DNA of 64,000 nt from Brevundimonas denitrificans (GCF_030160755.1 NZ_BSOY01000006.1:1-64000), one strand, 5' to 3'. Positions 45,441 through 55,035 are shown, numbered from the stretch's first letter. The notes: generated by a model from the letters alone, not told the origin. Translations and numbers: made by a program.

Positions 45441-46223
45441 ATGATCCGCAATCTTCTGATTATCACCGGCGTCGGCTTCGTCCTGGCCCTGGCCGGGATC
45501 GGGGGCGCCGTGGCCCTGGTCGGCAATGACGTCCAGCGCCACGACTGGACCTGGGTCGTCACCGAAGGCCCCGCCGGCGACGACAGCATTCGCTTCGAGC
45601 GCGGCGAGGTCGATCCCGAGGTCACCCGCACCCTCCCCTGGACGGGCGGCGACCAGTTGTCCGTGATGATGCCGGGGCACGTCGTCTATCGTCAGGGCGA
45701 GGAGGCCGGCGTCTCGGTCACCGGTCCCCGGGGCATGGTCGACCGCGTCCGCCTCGAGAACGGGCGACTGACCCTGACCGGCTATGACGAGGACGAGGAG
45801 GAGCGGGGCTATATCCGCTGGAGCCGTAACGGCATCCGCGCCTGGAGCGCCACCGAGGCCCTCAAGGTCGTGGTCACCGCCCCCTCGGTCACCCGTTTCG
45901 AGACCGCCGCCGACGGCGACCTGTCGATCCGGGACTACGACCAGCCGGCGCTGGAGGTGACCGTCAACGGCTCGGGCGACGTCCGCGCCCGGGGCCGGGC
46001 GACCACGCTGAACCTGACCGTCAACGGCTCGGGCGACGTCGAGCTCGACGAGCTTGTGGTGACCGACGCCAAGGTCTCGGTCGCCGGACGGGGCGATGTC
46101 CGTGTCGGGCCCACGGGCCGGGCGGATATCGAGGTCTCGGGGCGGGGCGACGTGACCCTGACCCGGACCCCGGCCCAACTGGCCCAGTCGATCACGGGGT
46201 GGGGCGAGGTCGATCAGGACTGA
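45441..46223 (+). CDS. DUF2807 head-GIN domain protein
   Basis: The product is 260 residues. An N-terminal membrane helix (LLIITGVGFVLALAGIGGAVALVG) anchors an exported right-handed beta-solenoid. The repeats VTVNGSGDVRARGRATTLNL and LTVNGSGDVELDELVVTDAKVSVAGRGDVRVG are the G-x-N/G-S-G-D-V turns typical of DUF2807. Its role is unknown. It ends the padR operon. The ATG follows a GGGAGGAAC ribosome site that overlaps the DUF1700 stop. Confidence 0.88.
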   Translation: MIRNLLIITGVGFVLALAGIGGAVALVGNDVQRHDWTWVVTEGPAGDDSIRFERGEVDPEVTRTLPWTGGDQLSVMMPGHVVYRQGEEAGVSVTGPRGMVDRVRLENGRLTLTGYDEDEEERGYIRWSRNGIRAWSATEALKVVVTAPSVTRFETAADGDLSIRDYDQPALEVTVNGSGDVRARGRATTLNLTVNGSGDVELDELVVTDAKVSVAGRGDVRVGPTGRADIEVSGRGDVTLTRTPAQLAQSITGWGEVDQD

Positions 46224-46273
46224 ATACGGACGCCCCCGGTGACGCGGGGACGGTCAGCCCCTACTTAGGCTCC

Positions 46274-47704
46274 ATGACCGTCCCCGTATCCCTCCCCGCG
46301 ATTCTCGATTCCGCCGACGTCGGCTCCGATGAAGCCCTTTCCATTCTCCAGGACGTCCTGACCGGGGCGGACGACGGCGAACTGTTCCTCGAGCGGTCCG
46401 AGCTCGAATCCCTGGTCTTCGACGACGGACGGCTGAAGTCCGCCGCCTATGACGCCTCCGAGGGCTTTGGACTGCGGGTGGTGGCCGGCGAGACGGCCGG
46501 CTACGCCCACGCCAATGAGATCAGCGGCCCGGCCATCCGCCGCGCGGCCGACAGCGCGGGCCTCGCCCGATCCGGTCATGCCGGGGTCGTCGCCGAGGCG
46601 CCGCGCGCCACCAACCAGCAACTGTACGCACCGGTCGATCCCCTCGCCTCGCCCGCCTTCTCCGACAAGATCGCCCTGCTGGCCGAGATCGACGCCTGGG
46701 CGCGCGCCCGCGATCCGCGCGTCGTCCAGGTCTCCGCCAGCATGGTCGGCGAGCGTCGCCACATCGAGATCCTGCGCGGCGACGGCCGGCGCGTCACCGA
46801 CATCCGGCCGCTGGTCCGGCTGAACGTCTCCGTCACGGTCGAGAAGGACGGCAAGCGCGAGAGCGCCTCGTCCGGCGCCGGGGGCCGGGCCGGGTTCGAG
46901 ACCTGGATCGCGCCCGAGCGCTGGCAATGGCAGGTCGACGAGGCCCTGCGGCAGGCGCTGGTCAACCTCGAGGCCGTCGACTGCCCCGCCGGCGAGATGG
47001 ACGTGGTGCTGGGCGCCGGGTGGCCGGGCGTGCTGCTGCACGAGGCCATCGGCCATGGCTTCGAGGGCGATTTCCACCGCAAGGGCAGTTCCGTCTTCAC
47101 CGGCATGATGGGCAAGCGGGTCGCGGCGCCGGGCGTCACCGTCGTCGACGACGGCTCCATCGCGGGCCGCCGCGGCTCCCTGTCGGTCGATGACGAGGGC
47201 ACGCCGACCTCGCGCACCGTCCTGATCGAGGACGGGATCATGGTCGGGCTGATGCACGACCGGCTGTCGGCGCGTCAGCTGGGCGCCAAGGCCACGGGCA
47301 ACGGCCGGCGCCAGTCCTTCGCCCATATGCCCATGCCGCGCATGACCAACACCTTCATGGAGGGCGGCAGGGACTCGCAGGCCGATATGATCGCCTCGAC
47401 CAAGCGCGGCCTCTACGCCGCCAATTTCGGCGGCGGGCAGGTCGACATCACCAACGGGAAGTTCGTCTTCCAGTGCACCGAGGCCTACCTCATCGAGGAC
47501 GGGAAGATCACCGCCCCGGTGCGCGGCGCGACCCTGATCGGCGACGGGGCCACGGCCCTGCAGCACGTGCAGATGATCGGCGACGACTTCGCCTTCGACC
47601 CCGGCGTCGGCGTCTGCGGCAAGGGCGGCCAGGGCGTGCCGGTCGGCATCGGCCAGCCCAGCCTGAAGATCGCCGGACTGACGGTGGGCGGGACGGCGGT
47701 CTAG
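46274..47704 (+). CDS. tldD: Metalloprotease TldD
   Basis: The product is 476 residues. The zinc motif HEAIGHGFEGD (HExxxH) is in the C-terminal half. GVCGKGGQGVPVGIGQPSLKIAGLTVGG at the end is a TldD hallmark. TldD works with TldE/PmbA as a heterodimer that degrades unfolded peptides and matures some modified peptides; tldE is not in this window. I chose the ATG before TVPVSLPAIL, since the longer frame overlaps the DUF2807 gene. Its 3' end overlaps the convergent GumN-like gene by 4 bp. Confidence 0.95.
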   Translation: MTVPVSLPAILDSADVGSDEALSILQDVLTGADDGELFLERSELESLVFDDGRLKSAAYDASEGFGLRVVAGETAGYAHANEISGPAIRRAADSAGLARSGHAGVVAEAPRATNQQLYAPVDPLASPAFSDKIALLAEIDAWARARDPRVVQVSASMVGERRHIEILRGDGRRVTDIRPLVRLNVSVTVEKDGKRESASSGAGGRAGFETWIAPERWQWQVDEALRQALVNLEAVDCPAGEMDVVLGAGWPGVLLHEAIGHGFEGDFHRKGSSVFTGMMGKRVAAPGVTVVDDGSIAGRRGSLSVDDEGTPTSRTVLIEDGIMVGLMHDRLSARQLGAKATGNGRRQSFAHMPMPRMTNTFMEGGRDSQADMIASTKRGLYAANFGGGQVDITNGKFVFQCTEAYLIEDGKITAPVRGATLIGDGATALQHVQMIGDDFAFDPGVGVCGKGGQGVPVGIGQPSLKIAGLTVGGTAV

Positions 47705-48666
47705 GGGGCGGGCTTCCACTCCGGCCCCACGACGTCGAACCCCCGCGCCACGAGCCCGTCCAGCACGCCGCCTTCGTCCGCCAGCAGGCGGAGCGGGGCG
47801 ACACCCATGGTCACGCCCGGCGAGATCATCGCTGTCTCGATCGCCGCCGCCCATTGCTGTCTCAACTGGGGTGCGATCTCGGGGTCGCCCCACGGCCAGC
47901 ACTGGTTCAGCGCCCGGTCGATCGGAGACGCCACGACGTCGGCGACGCGCAGGGCGCGCCAGTCCTCGGCCCGCTCGCGCGCGGCGTCAGGGCCCTGTTC
48001 GGCGGCGGCGATGGCGGCCTCGACACAGGGGACGTGGGCGGTCTGGGGGGCGGTGATCAGGCTGTCGATCAGTTCGTCGCCGCGAACCGTGCCGACCGGC
48101 CGCACCGACACCCGCGCCCGCCGCGCCGCGCGCCGGATCACGTCCATGGCGTCGTCGCCGCTTCGGCCCTGCCTGTAGCCGGCCTTGTCCTGCATCAGGT
48201 CGAAGCCGACGAAGAGCAGGCTTTTGGTCCGCCAGTCCTGATTGCGGTCGTCGGCCATGATCGCCTCCAGCCGCGCCTGGTATTCCGGCGTCAGATAGTC
48301 GGCCGTCGTCTGTCCCTGCGGCATCAGGCCGATGGTCCGGGCGCGCCAGATGACCCGCAACAGGTCTGTGACCGAGGCCCGGCCCTCCTGCGGGGACAGG
48401 ATCTGGTCCGACCGCGCCGCCGCCGCCTCAAGGTCGTCGGGACGCCAGGCCAGGTCACGCGGAATGCCGGTGATGGCGCCGACGAGAATCAGGGTGCTGT
48501 CGCCCCGGGTCACCGTCCACATCGGCGCGCCGGAGCGGCGGGCCAGCACCACGATCTCGTCCAGTTCCGCCGCCTGCGGCTCCGGCGTCTGGGCCCCGGA
48601 CCGGTCCGGCAGCCCCGCCCCGGCCAGCAGAACCAGGGCTGAGACGGCGATGGCGAATATTCTCAC
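47701..48666 (-). CDS. TraB/GumN family protein
   Basis: The product is 321 residues. A signal peptide (MRIFAIAVSALVLLAGAGLPDRSGAQT) precedes PMWTVTRGDSTLILVGAITGIPRDLAWRPDDLEAAAARSDQIL, the start typical of TraB/GumN proteins. A distant relation to Tiki-type metalloproteases is known for the superfamily. The usual GxxH motif is here GAITG, so the first histidine is missing and catalytic activity is doubtful. It is divergent from the tandem TonB receptors. Confidence 0.75.
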   Translation of the reverse strand: MRIFAIAVSALVLLAGAGLPDRSGAQTPEPQAAELDEIVVLARRSGAPMWTVTRGDSTLILVGAITGIPRDLAWRPDDLEAAAARSDQILSPQEGRASVTDLLRVIWRARTIGLMPQGQTTADYLTPEYQARLEAIMADDRNQDWRTKSLLFVGFDLMQDKAGYRQGRSGDDAMDVIRRAARRARVSVRPVGTVRGDELIDSLITAPQTAHVPCVEAAIAAAEQGPDAARERAEDWRALRVADVVASPIDRALNQCWPWGDPEIAPQLRQQWAAAIETAMISPGVTMGVAPLRLLADEGGVLDGLVARGFDVVGPEWKPAP

Positions 48667-48751
48667 GACTATACCTGTTTCATTTCAATATAACCAAGTA
48701 ACGCCGCGCCCACTTCAGAACACAAGCGTGACATTCTCGTAATGATGACTT

Positions 48752-48782
48752 CGATTTAATCCACCTGTCTGTCTTGTAACTG
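48752..48782 (+). promoter_or_regulatory. Shared upstream element of TonB receptor pair, copy 1
   Basis: The element reads CGATTTAAT-C-CACCTGTC-TGT-CTTGTAACTG and lies 55 bp before the ATG of the first receptor. It matches 28 of 31 positions with 50910-50940, which sits at nearly the same distance before the second receptor. It is probably a promoter or activator site common to both. Confidence 0.75.
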
Positions 48783-48837
48783 GAGAGCGGCGCGACAGGA
48801 CGCCACACCTTCGTCACACGACGAGGGGAATCCTGCA

Positions 48838-50877
48838 ATGACCAAGACCATCCTGCTGGCGACGACGGCCATCCTGTTGAGCGCCGGCGCGACCGCGGCC
48901 CAGACGCCGCCGCCGGCCCCCGCGCCCCAGGCGGAAGCCTCGCAGCAGGGCGTGCTTGTCTTCACCCCCGACTTTTTCGCCAGCCAGCGCCCGAACACGG
49001 CTCTCGACATGGTCAGCCGGGTCCCGGGCTTCTCGGTTCAGGACGGCGACGGCTCGCGCGGCTTCGAAGGCGCGGTCGGCAACATCCTGATCAACGGCTC
49101 GCGACCGGCGTCCAAGAACGACACGGGCTCCTCGGTCCTGTCGCGAACCCTGGTCCCCCAGGTCGAACGCATCGAGCTGATCCGGGGCGGAGCGCCCGGC
49201 ATCGACATGCAGGGCTATTCCGTCGTCGTGAACGTCATCACCAAGGGCCAGGCCAGCACCGAGCAGATCCTGACGGCCAATATGGCCTTCTTCGAAGGCG
49301 GTACCGATCGCGGTTTCGGCCAGTACCAGTTCACCCGCCGCAACGGCGACCGGGTCTGGGGCTTCACCATTGCCGACGGCGTGTCGATAAACGATTCGAA
49401 CGGCGTAGGCCGTGTCATCCGCCGCGACTCCAACGGCGCCGTGACCCGCGACGAGGGCTACTTCGACGACCAGACCGGCGGGGGTCAGGCCGTGCGGGTC
49501 AATTTCGCCGACGCCTTCATGGGCGGAAAGATCGACCTGACCGCCCGCCTGGGCGTCAACGACTACAGCCAGTACAGCCTCCAGGACGGGCCGACGACCC
49601 TGCGCGACAGCCGCTTCGCCGAAGAAGGCACGAGCGGCGAGGTCGGCGCGGTCTTCACCCGGCCGATGGGCACGGGCCTCACGTCCGAGACCCGCTTCAT
49701 CCGCGAGTGGAACGACTTCGAGAACGCCTCCACCTTTGTCACCACGACAAACGGCGTCGCCGGACCGCTTCAGCGCTTCGCCTCGGAGGGCAACGCCTCC
49801 GAAACCATCCTGCGCTCGCTGCTGCGCTGGGAACGTTCGCCGGCCCTGACGCTCGAGGCCGGCGGCGAGGTCGCCTACAATATGCTCGAAATCGACCAGG
49901 CGCTCACGGACGGCGGAGTCGCCATTCCCCTGCCGTCCGATCAGATCATGGTCGAGGAGACCCGGGGCGAGCTGTTCGGCAAGGCGACGTGGCGCGTGCG
50001 GCCGGACCTGAATTTCGAAGGCGGACTGCGACTCGAGGCTTCGACCATCACCCAGTCCGGGGACGCCGACCAGGAGAAGAGCTTCTATTACGCCAAGCCG
50101 CGCCTGCAGCTGACCTGGACGCCACGCCCGCAGAATCAGGTCCGTTTCCGCTTCGAGCGCGACGTCGGCCAGCTGGACTTCGGTGACTTCGCGGCGGGCG
50201 CGGACCTGGAAGACGAACAGCTGTTCGGCGGCAATGTGAACCTCGAGCCCGAGGAGCGCTGGATCTCCGAGCTCACCTATGAGCGCCGGTTCCTGGGCGA
50301 CGGCATCTTCTCCATCGGTTACCGGCACGACGAGATCATCGGCGTCATCGACCGTCTGCCCCTGCCGCAAGGCCTGTCGGCAGTCGGCAACATCGGCGAC
50401 GGGACGCTGGATCAGCTGGCCGTCAACTTCGTTCTGCCGCTCGACTGGACCGGCTTCTCGGGCGGCCAGTTCCAGTTCCGGAACACCTGGAACGACACGG
50501 CCGTGACCGATCCGACCTCGGGCGAGGAACGGCCGATCTCGGGCGTGCGGCCTTCGCAACCCGCCTTCACCATCTCCCAGGACATCACCACCTGGAAGAT
50601 CAACTGGGCGGTGACCTATCTCGAGAGCCTGCGCCAGTTCAACTACGCCCCGGACCAGGTCTCGGGCTTCACGGGCAGCGACTATTTCGAGGCCAATATC
50701 GAATACAAGCCGACCCCGACCCTGGCCATCCGCGCCCAGGTCAATGTCTGGAATGACTTCCAGGTGGAACGCACCGTCTTCGCCGACCGGTCGCTCGCCC
50801 GCCCCGTCGCCTTCACCGAACTGCGCCCCACGGATCCGCGCACCTTCTGGCAGATACGGGTGCGCAAGACGTTCTGA
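48838..50877 (+). CDS. TonB-dependent receptor-like outer-membrane protein, tandem copy 1
   Basis: The product is 679 residues. A signal peptide ends at GATAAQT, followed by QQGVLVFTPDFFASQRPNTALDMVSRVPGF. The plug region has NILINGSRPASKND and VERIELIRGGAPGIDMQGYSVVVNVITKG. A long beta-barrel follows, ending in FWQIRVRKTF. The plug is shorter than in classic receptors and no clear TonB box is visible. The next gene encodes a close paralogue with the same motifs. The substrate is unknown. GACGAGGGG precedes the ATG. Confidence 0.9.
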   Translation: MTKTILLATTAILLSAGATAAQTPPPAPAPQAEASQQGVLVFTPDFFASQRPNTALDMVSRVPGFSVQDGDGSRGFEGAVGNILINGSRPASKNDTGSSVLSRTLVPQVERIELIRGGAPGIDMQGYSVVVNVITKGQASTEQILTANMAFFEGGTDRGFGQYQFTRRNGDRVWGFTIADGVSINDSNGVGRVIRRDSNGAVTRDEGYFDDQTGGGQAVRVNFADAFMGGKIDLTARLGVNDYSQYSLQDGPTTLRDSRFAEEGTSGEVGAVFTRPMGTGLTSETRFIREWNDFENASTFVTTTNGVAGPLQRFASEGNASETILRSLLRWERSPALTLEAGGEVAYNMLEIDQALTDGGVAIPLPSDQIMVEETRGELFGKATWRVRPDLNFEGGLRLEASTITQSGDADQEKSFYYAKPRLQLTWTPRPQNQVRFRFERDVGQLDFGDFAAGADLEDEQLFGGNVNLEPEERWISELTYERRFLGDGIFSIGYRHDEIIGVIDRLPLPQGLSAVGNIGDGTLDQLAVNFVLPLDWTGFSGGQFQFRNTWNDTAVTDPTSGEERPISGVRPSQPAFTISQDITTWKINWAVTYLESLRQFNYAPDQVSGFTGSDYFEANIEYKPTPTLAIRAQVNVWNDFQVERTVFADRSLARPVAFTELRPTDPRTFWQIRVRKTF

Positions 50878-50909
50878 GGACCGCCATTCCAGCGCCCCAA
50901 GCCTGACGG

Positions 50910-50940
50910 CGATTTAATGCACCTGTCCGGCTTGTAACTG
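50910..50940 (+). promoter_or_regulatory. Shared upstream element of TonB receptor pair, copy 2
   Basis: The element reads CGATTTAAT-G-CACCTGTC-CGG-CTTGTAACTG and ends 50 bp before the ATG of the second receptor. It differs from 48752-48782 at only three positions, while most flanking bases differ. It implies that the second receptor has its own start of transcription. Confidence 0.75.
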
Positions 50941-50990
50941 TATGCGCGGCCGATCGCCGGGCACCGTTCGTCCAGCAGGGAGAGGGACGT

Positions 50991-53039
50991 ATGACCAAGG
51001 CGATCTGGCTGGCCGGAGCGGCCGCGTGCGCGTTGCTGGGCGGCCCCGCCGCGGCCCAGACCGCGCCGGGCCAGAGCCTGCCCGCGGCCGGCGCCGCCCA
51101 GCAGGGCGTGCTGGTCTTCGAGCCCGTCTTCTTCACTGACGCCCGTCCCGATACGGCCCTGGACATGATCGCCCGCCTGCCGGGCTTCGCCTTCGAGTCG
51201 GGCGACAGCGGGACGCGCGGCCTCGCGGGCACGGCGGGCAATGTCCTGATCGACGGCCGCCGGCCTTCGACCAAGAGCGACAACCTGGATCAGATCCTGC
51301 GCCGCATCTCGGCCGCCGGCGTCGCCCGCGTGGAGCTGATCCGTGGCGGCGCTCCCGGCATCGACATGCAGGGCCGGTCCGTGGTCGCGAACGTCGTCCT
51401 GATCCGCACCGTGACCACCGAGCGGGTGATTGAGACCAACGCCTATTTCTATCCCGACGGCTATATCGGCCCGGTGCTCTCGGCGCGGTATTCGCGGCGC
51501 GAAGGCGACGACCAGATCGAAGGCTCGATCAGCGGCTTTTCGGACCGCACCGACGGCACCGGGGACGGCTTTCGCCGCCGTTACGACGCGGCCGGCACTC
51601 TGATCCAGGACGCCGATCTGGTGTTGTGGGACCGGATCCGGAACCTGCGCGCCACCGGCGCCGTCCAGCGTCGCGTCGGCGGCGGCCTGCTGCGCGTCAA
51701 CGGCCTGCTGGGCTGGTTCGGCAATGAGAACGCCCAGGACCTGCTGATCCGCTCGGGCGCCGGCGTCGACAGTTTCAACGACGAGGAGGCGGACAACGTC
51801 AACAGCGAGCTGGGCGCCAACTGGACCCTCGACCTCGGCCCCCGCACCGGTCTCGAACTGACCGGCCTGCAACGCTATTCCACCGAGGACTACACCGGCG
51901 TCTCGGAAAGCAGCGGCGACAGCTCGACCTTCTCCGCCGACTCGACGTCGGGCGAATCCATCGGCCGGGCCATCCTGCGGTTCCGCCCCAATGACCGCTG
52001 GTCGTTCGAGACCGGCGGCGAGGTGGCCTACAACTTCCTCGACAGCGCCACCGCCTATTCGGAAAACGGCGTGCCGATCCCGCTGCCGTCGTCCTCGGTC
52101 AAGGTCGAGGAACTGCGCGGCGAGGTCTTCGGCCAGGCGACCTGGCGGCCCGCCCCGACCCTGACCGTCGAGGGCGGCCTGCGCGTCGAGGTGTCGGAGA
52201 TCAGCCAGTCCGGCGACAGCGATCTGACCAAGGCCTTCGTCTATCCCAAGCCCCGCATCCAGGCGACCTGGACGCCCTGGACCGGCCACCAGTTCCGCTT
52301 CCGCGCCGAGCGCGAGGTCGGCCAGCTCGACTTCGGCGACTTCATCGCCTCGGCCGACATCGACATCGGCCAGGTCGAGGGCGGCAACCCCGATCTGGAG
52401 CCGCAGAAGCAGACGGTTCTCGAGGCCATCTACGAGCGCCGCTTCTGGGGCGAGGGCGTGTTCGACGCCACCTACCAGTATGCCGAGGTCGAGGACGTCG
52501 TGGACGTCATCCCCCTGACCGGCGGCTTCGACGGCGTCGGCAACATCGGCGACGGAACCGCCAGCTTCTTTCAGCTGCGGCTGACCCTGCCGACCGATCG
52601 GCTGGGCATTCCCAACGGCCGGCTCCAGACGCGCGGAAGCTGGTCTTCGACATCGGTGCTCGACCCGGTCACGGGCGAGGAGCGCCGCTTCCAGGGCAAC
52701 CAGGCATTCGGTTGCGGCGTCGGCTTCAACCAGGACCTCATGGGCGGCCGGTGGTCGTGGGGCTTCAACCACGGCTGCAATGTCGACAAGGGCCGCGGCT
52801 TCAGGGTGCGCGAGATCCGCGCCTTTTATGCCGAGCCCGAGGTCAGCGCCTTCGTGCAGTGGAAGCCGGAGCGGGACCTGACGGTGAAGATCGACCTCGG
52901 CAACGCGAGCGATCGCGCCACCGGCTATGATCGCGAAATCTACTCCGGCCCCCGCGACGCCGCCCCGCTGGCCTTCCGTGAGACGCGCCGCACCCGGATG
53001 AGCCCCTGGCTGTTCGTCCAGATAAGAAAGACCTTCTGA
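50991..53039 (+). CDS. TonB-dependent receptor-like outer-membrane protein, tandem copy 2
   Basis: The product is 682 residues and a paralogue of the preceding gene. The shared segments are QQGVLVFEPVFFTDARPDTALDM, NVLIDGRRPSTKSDN, VELIRGGAPGIDMQGRSVVANVV and a barrel end LFVQIRKTF. A signal peptide ends near PAAAQT. Several barrel blocks (GEVAYNFLDSATAYSENGVPIPLPSS, REVGQLDFGDFIASADI) align with copy 1, while extracellular loops differ, suggesting duplication and change of ligand. GGGAGAGGG precedes the ATG, and a shared terminator follows. Confidence 0.9.
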   Translation: MTKAIWLAGAAACALLGGPAAAQTAPGQSLPAAGAAQQGVLVFEPVFFTDARPDTALDMIARLPGFAFESGDSGTRGLAGTAGNVLIDGRRPSTKSDNLDQILRRISAAGVARVELIRGGAPGIDMQGRSVVANVVLIRTVTTERVIETNAYFYPDGYIGPVLSARYSRREGDDQIEGSISGFSDRTDGTGDGFRRRYDAAGTLIQDADLVLWDRIRNLRATGAVQRRVGGGLLRVNGLLGWFGNENAQDLLIRSGAGVDSFNDEEADNVNSELGANWTLDLGPRTGLELTGLQRYSTEDYTGVSESSGDSSTFSADSTSGESIGRAILRFRPNDRWSFETGGEVAYNFLDSATAYSENGVPIPLPSSSVKVEELRGEVFGQATWRPAPTLTVEGGLRVEVSEISQSGDSDLTKAFVYPKPRIQATWTPWTGHQFRFRAEREVGQLDFGDFIASADIDIGQVEGGNPDLEPQKQTVLEAIYERRFWGEGVFDATYQYAEVEDVVDVIPLTGGFDGVGNIGDGTASFFQLRLTLPTDRLGIPNGRLQTRGSWSSTSVLDPVTGEERRFQGNQAFGCGVGFNQDLMGGRWSWGFNHGCNVDKGRGFRVREIRAFYAEPEVSAFVQWKPERDLTVKIDLGNASDRATGYDREIYSGPRDAAPLAFRETRRTRMSPWLFVQIRKTF

Positions 53040-53090
53040 AGAAGGCGTCCCCACACCCCCAACTGACGGCGCGCCCGCCCTCGACGCGCC

Positions 53091-53121
53091 AAAAAGGGCG
53101 GAACCTTGCGGTTCCGCCCTT
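53091..53121. terminator. Bidirectional hairpin terminator
   Basis: A perfect 12-bp stem (AAGGGCGGAACC, 53094-53105, with 53110-53121) has a TTGC loop. On the minus strand it continues into TTTTTGG, a good terminator for the peptide transporter gene that stops at 53145. On the plus strand it lies 55 bp after the second TonB receptor and may also end that transcript. Confidence 0.88.
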
Positions 53122-53144
53122 CCTGTATTCAGCACCCGGCCCGA

Positions 53145-55022
53145 TCAGTGGGACGGATGGTTGCCCGCGTCATTGGCCCCGTGGGACCAGCCCTTGATCA
53201 GGAAGCTGATCAGGATGAAGCCGATGCCGATGCCGACACCCCACCAGCCGAGCTTGCCGAAGCCGTCCAGCGAGGTGGCGAGCGCCCCCTCCGGATCCAG
53301 CACCTGGCCACCGACGGTTTCGGTGCCCATCAGGCCGGCGATCTTGCCGCCGACGAACTGGGCGATGGAGCTGGCCAGGAACCACACAGCCATCATGAAG
53401 CTGACCACGGAGGGCAGCGACAGCTTGGTGATCTCCGACAGGCCCACCGGCGACAGGAACAGCTCACCCGTCGTGTGCAGCATGTAGAGCAGGGCCAGGA
53501 TGATCAGCGGCATCTGGAAGGCGCTGCTGACCATGCCCGAACCGGCGGCCCAGACCACCACCAGGAAGCCGAGGCCGACCTGCACGAGGCCGAGACCGAA
53601 CTTCATGGTCGGGTTGGGGTCCATCTTCTTGCTGGCCAGCCAGGCCCACAGGGCCGCGAAGATCGGCGCGAAGATGAGGATGAAGCCGGCGTTGAACGAC
53701 TGGACCTGGGCGGCCGTGATGGTCGCGTCGATCCAGAAGCCGGTGGGCGTGATGCCCGCCGCCTCCAGCTGGGCCGGCGTGCCGATGGTGATGCCGAGGA
53801 ACTGCATCGCGGTCGGGGCGATGGTCAGGTCCACGTTGCGGTCGGCGAACAGGTTCAGCGAGGTGCCGGCCTGTTCGAACAGGGTGAAGAAGACCACGGC
53901 GCCGAAGATCAGCACCACGGCCAGCATCATCCGCTGGCGTTCGACCCAGGTCTTGCACACGAAGGCGATGATCCAGGCGATGAAGGCCAGCGACAGCAGG
54001 GTGGAGACGGCCAGAACCGAGCCGACCAGGGCGTTGCGCTGGACCATGAACCAGACGATGCCGACGCCGAGAATGGCGAGGATGTAGATCAGCCATTCGC
54101 GGTTGAGCGGGCCGAACAGCGGCCGCTTGAGCAGCTCGGGATTCGGCGGCTCGCCGTTGCCTTGCAGCAGGGGCTTGCCGAGAACGAAGACGACGAAGCC
54201 GAGGGCCATGCCGACGCCGGCGAGTCCGAAGCCGGCCCACCAGCCCACGGTCTGGCCGAGGAAGCCGCACAGCACGGCGGCCCAGAAGGCGCCGAGGTTG
54301 ATGCCGTAGTAGTAGAGGGTGAAGCCCGAATCGCGCCGGGGATCGCCCTGCGGATACAGCTGGCCGACGATGGTCGAGATGTTGGGCTTCAGGAAGCCGA
54401 CGCCCATGATGATCAGGGACAGGGCCAGGTAGAAGCTGTTGACGCCCGTCGTGTCGCGCGTCGCCTCCATCGTGTAGGTCCCGGGCTCCATGACCAGCGG
54501 CAGGCTGGCGTTGGCCGGCAGGTTCGTCAGGGCCAGGCCGCCGCTTTCGGCGGCGGTGAAGGCGTAGCGCTGGCCGTCGACCATGATGCCGACCTCGCGG
54601 GCGGCGCCGCGGCCTTCGCTGACGACCTCATACTGCGCGCCGGCGTAGGTCAGGGTCTCGGTCGCCGGGCGGCCCTCATAGGCCATCAGGCTGTGGCCCG
54701 CGACCAGCAGCAGGGCGCCGAAGGCGATGGCCTTGCGGGTGCCGATGTAGCGGTCGGCCAGAATGCCGCCGACCAGGGGCAGCAGGTAAACCAGCGAGGT
54801 GTACGAGCCGTAGGTTGAGGACGCGGTGGCGTCGTCGAACAGGAAATGTTGGGTGAGATAGAAGATCAGGATGCCGCGCATGCCGTAGTAGGAGAACCGC
54901 TCCCACATCTCGGCGAAGAACAGGATGATCAGTCCGCGCGGATGGTTCTTCAGAATCTGCATCAGCACGGGGATGCCCGTGAGCAGCGTGATGATCAGAC
55001 CTGCGATGATGACGATGTTCAT
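53145..55022 (-). CDS. Proton-dependent oligopeptide transporter (POT/PTR2)
   Basis: The product is 625 residues, longer than the usual 450-500. The POT signature is FFAEMWERFSYYGMRGIL (Glu38, Glu41, Arg42). FYLALSLIIMGVGFLKPNISTIVGQLYP and FTLYYYGINLGAFWAAVLCGFLG follow. Between the third and fourth helices lies an extra hydrophilic stretch (about 116-192), probably periplasmic. The protein imports di- and tripeptides with protons across the inner membrane. The leader upstream of the ATG holds a tRNA-like shape. A strong terminator lies downstream. Confidence 0.95.
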   Translation of the reverse strand: MNIVIIAGLIITLLTGIPVLMQILKNHPRGLIILFFAEMWERFSYYGMRGILIFYLTQHFLFDDATASSTYGSYTSLVYLLPLVGGILADRYIGTRKAIAFGALLLVAGHSLMAYEGRPATETLTYAGAQYEVVSEGRGAAREVGIMVDGQRYAFTAAESGGLALTNLPANASLPLVMEPGTYTMEATRDTTGVNSFYLALSLIIMGVGFLKPNISTIVGQLYPQGDPRRDSGFTLYYYGINLGAFWAAVLCGFLGQTVGWWAGFGLAGVGMALGFVVFVLGKPLLQGNGEPPNPELLKRPLFGPLNREWLIYILAILGVGIVWFMVQRNALVGSVLAVSTLLSLAFIAWIIAFVCKTWVERQRMMLAVVLIFGAVVFFTLFEQAGTSLNLFADRNVDLTIAPTAMQFLGITIGTPAQLEAAGITPTGFWIDATITAAQVQSFNAGFILIFAPIFAALWAWLASKKMDPNPTMKFGLGLVQVGLGFLVVVWAAGSGMVSSAFQMPLIILALLYMLHTTGELFLSPVGLSEITKLSLPSVVSFMMAVWFLASSIAQFVGGKIAGLMGTETVGGQVLDPEGALATSLDGFGKLGWWGVGIGIGFILISFLIKGWSHGANDAGNHPSH

Positions 55023-55035
55023 GCCTGGTCTCCCC

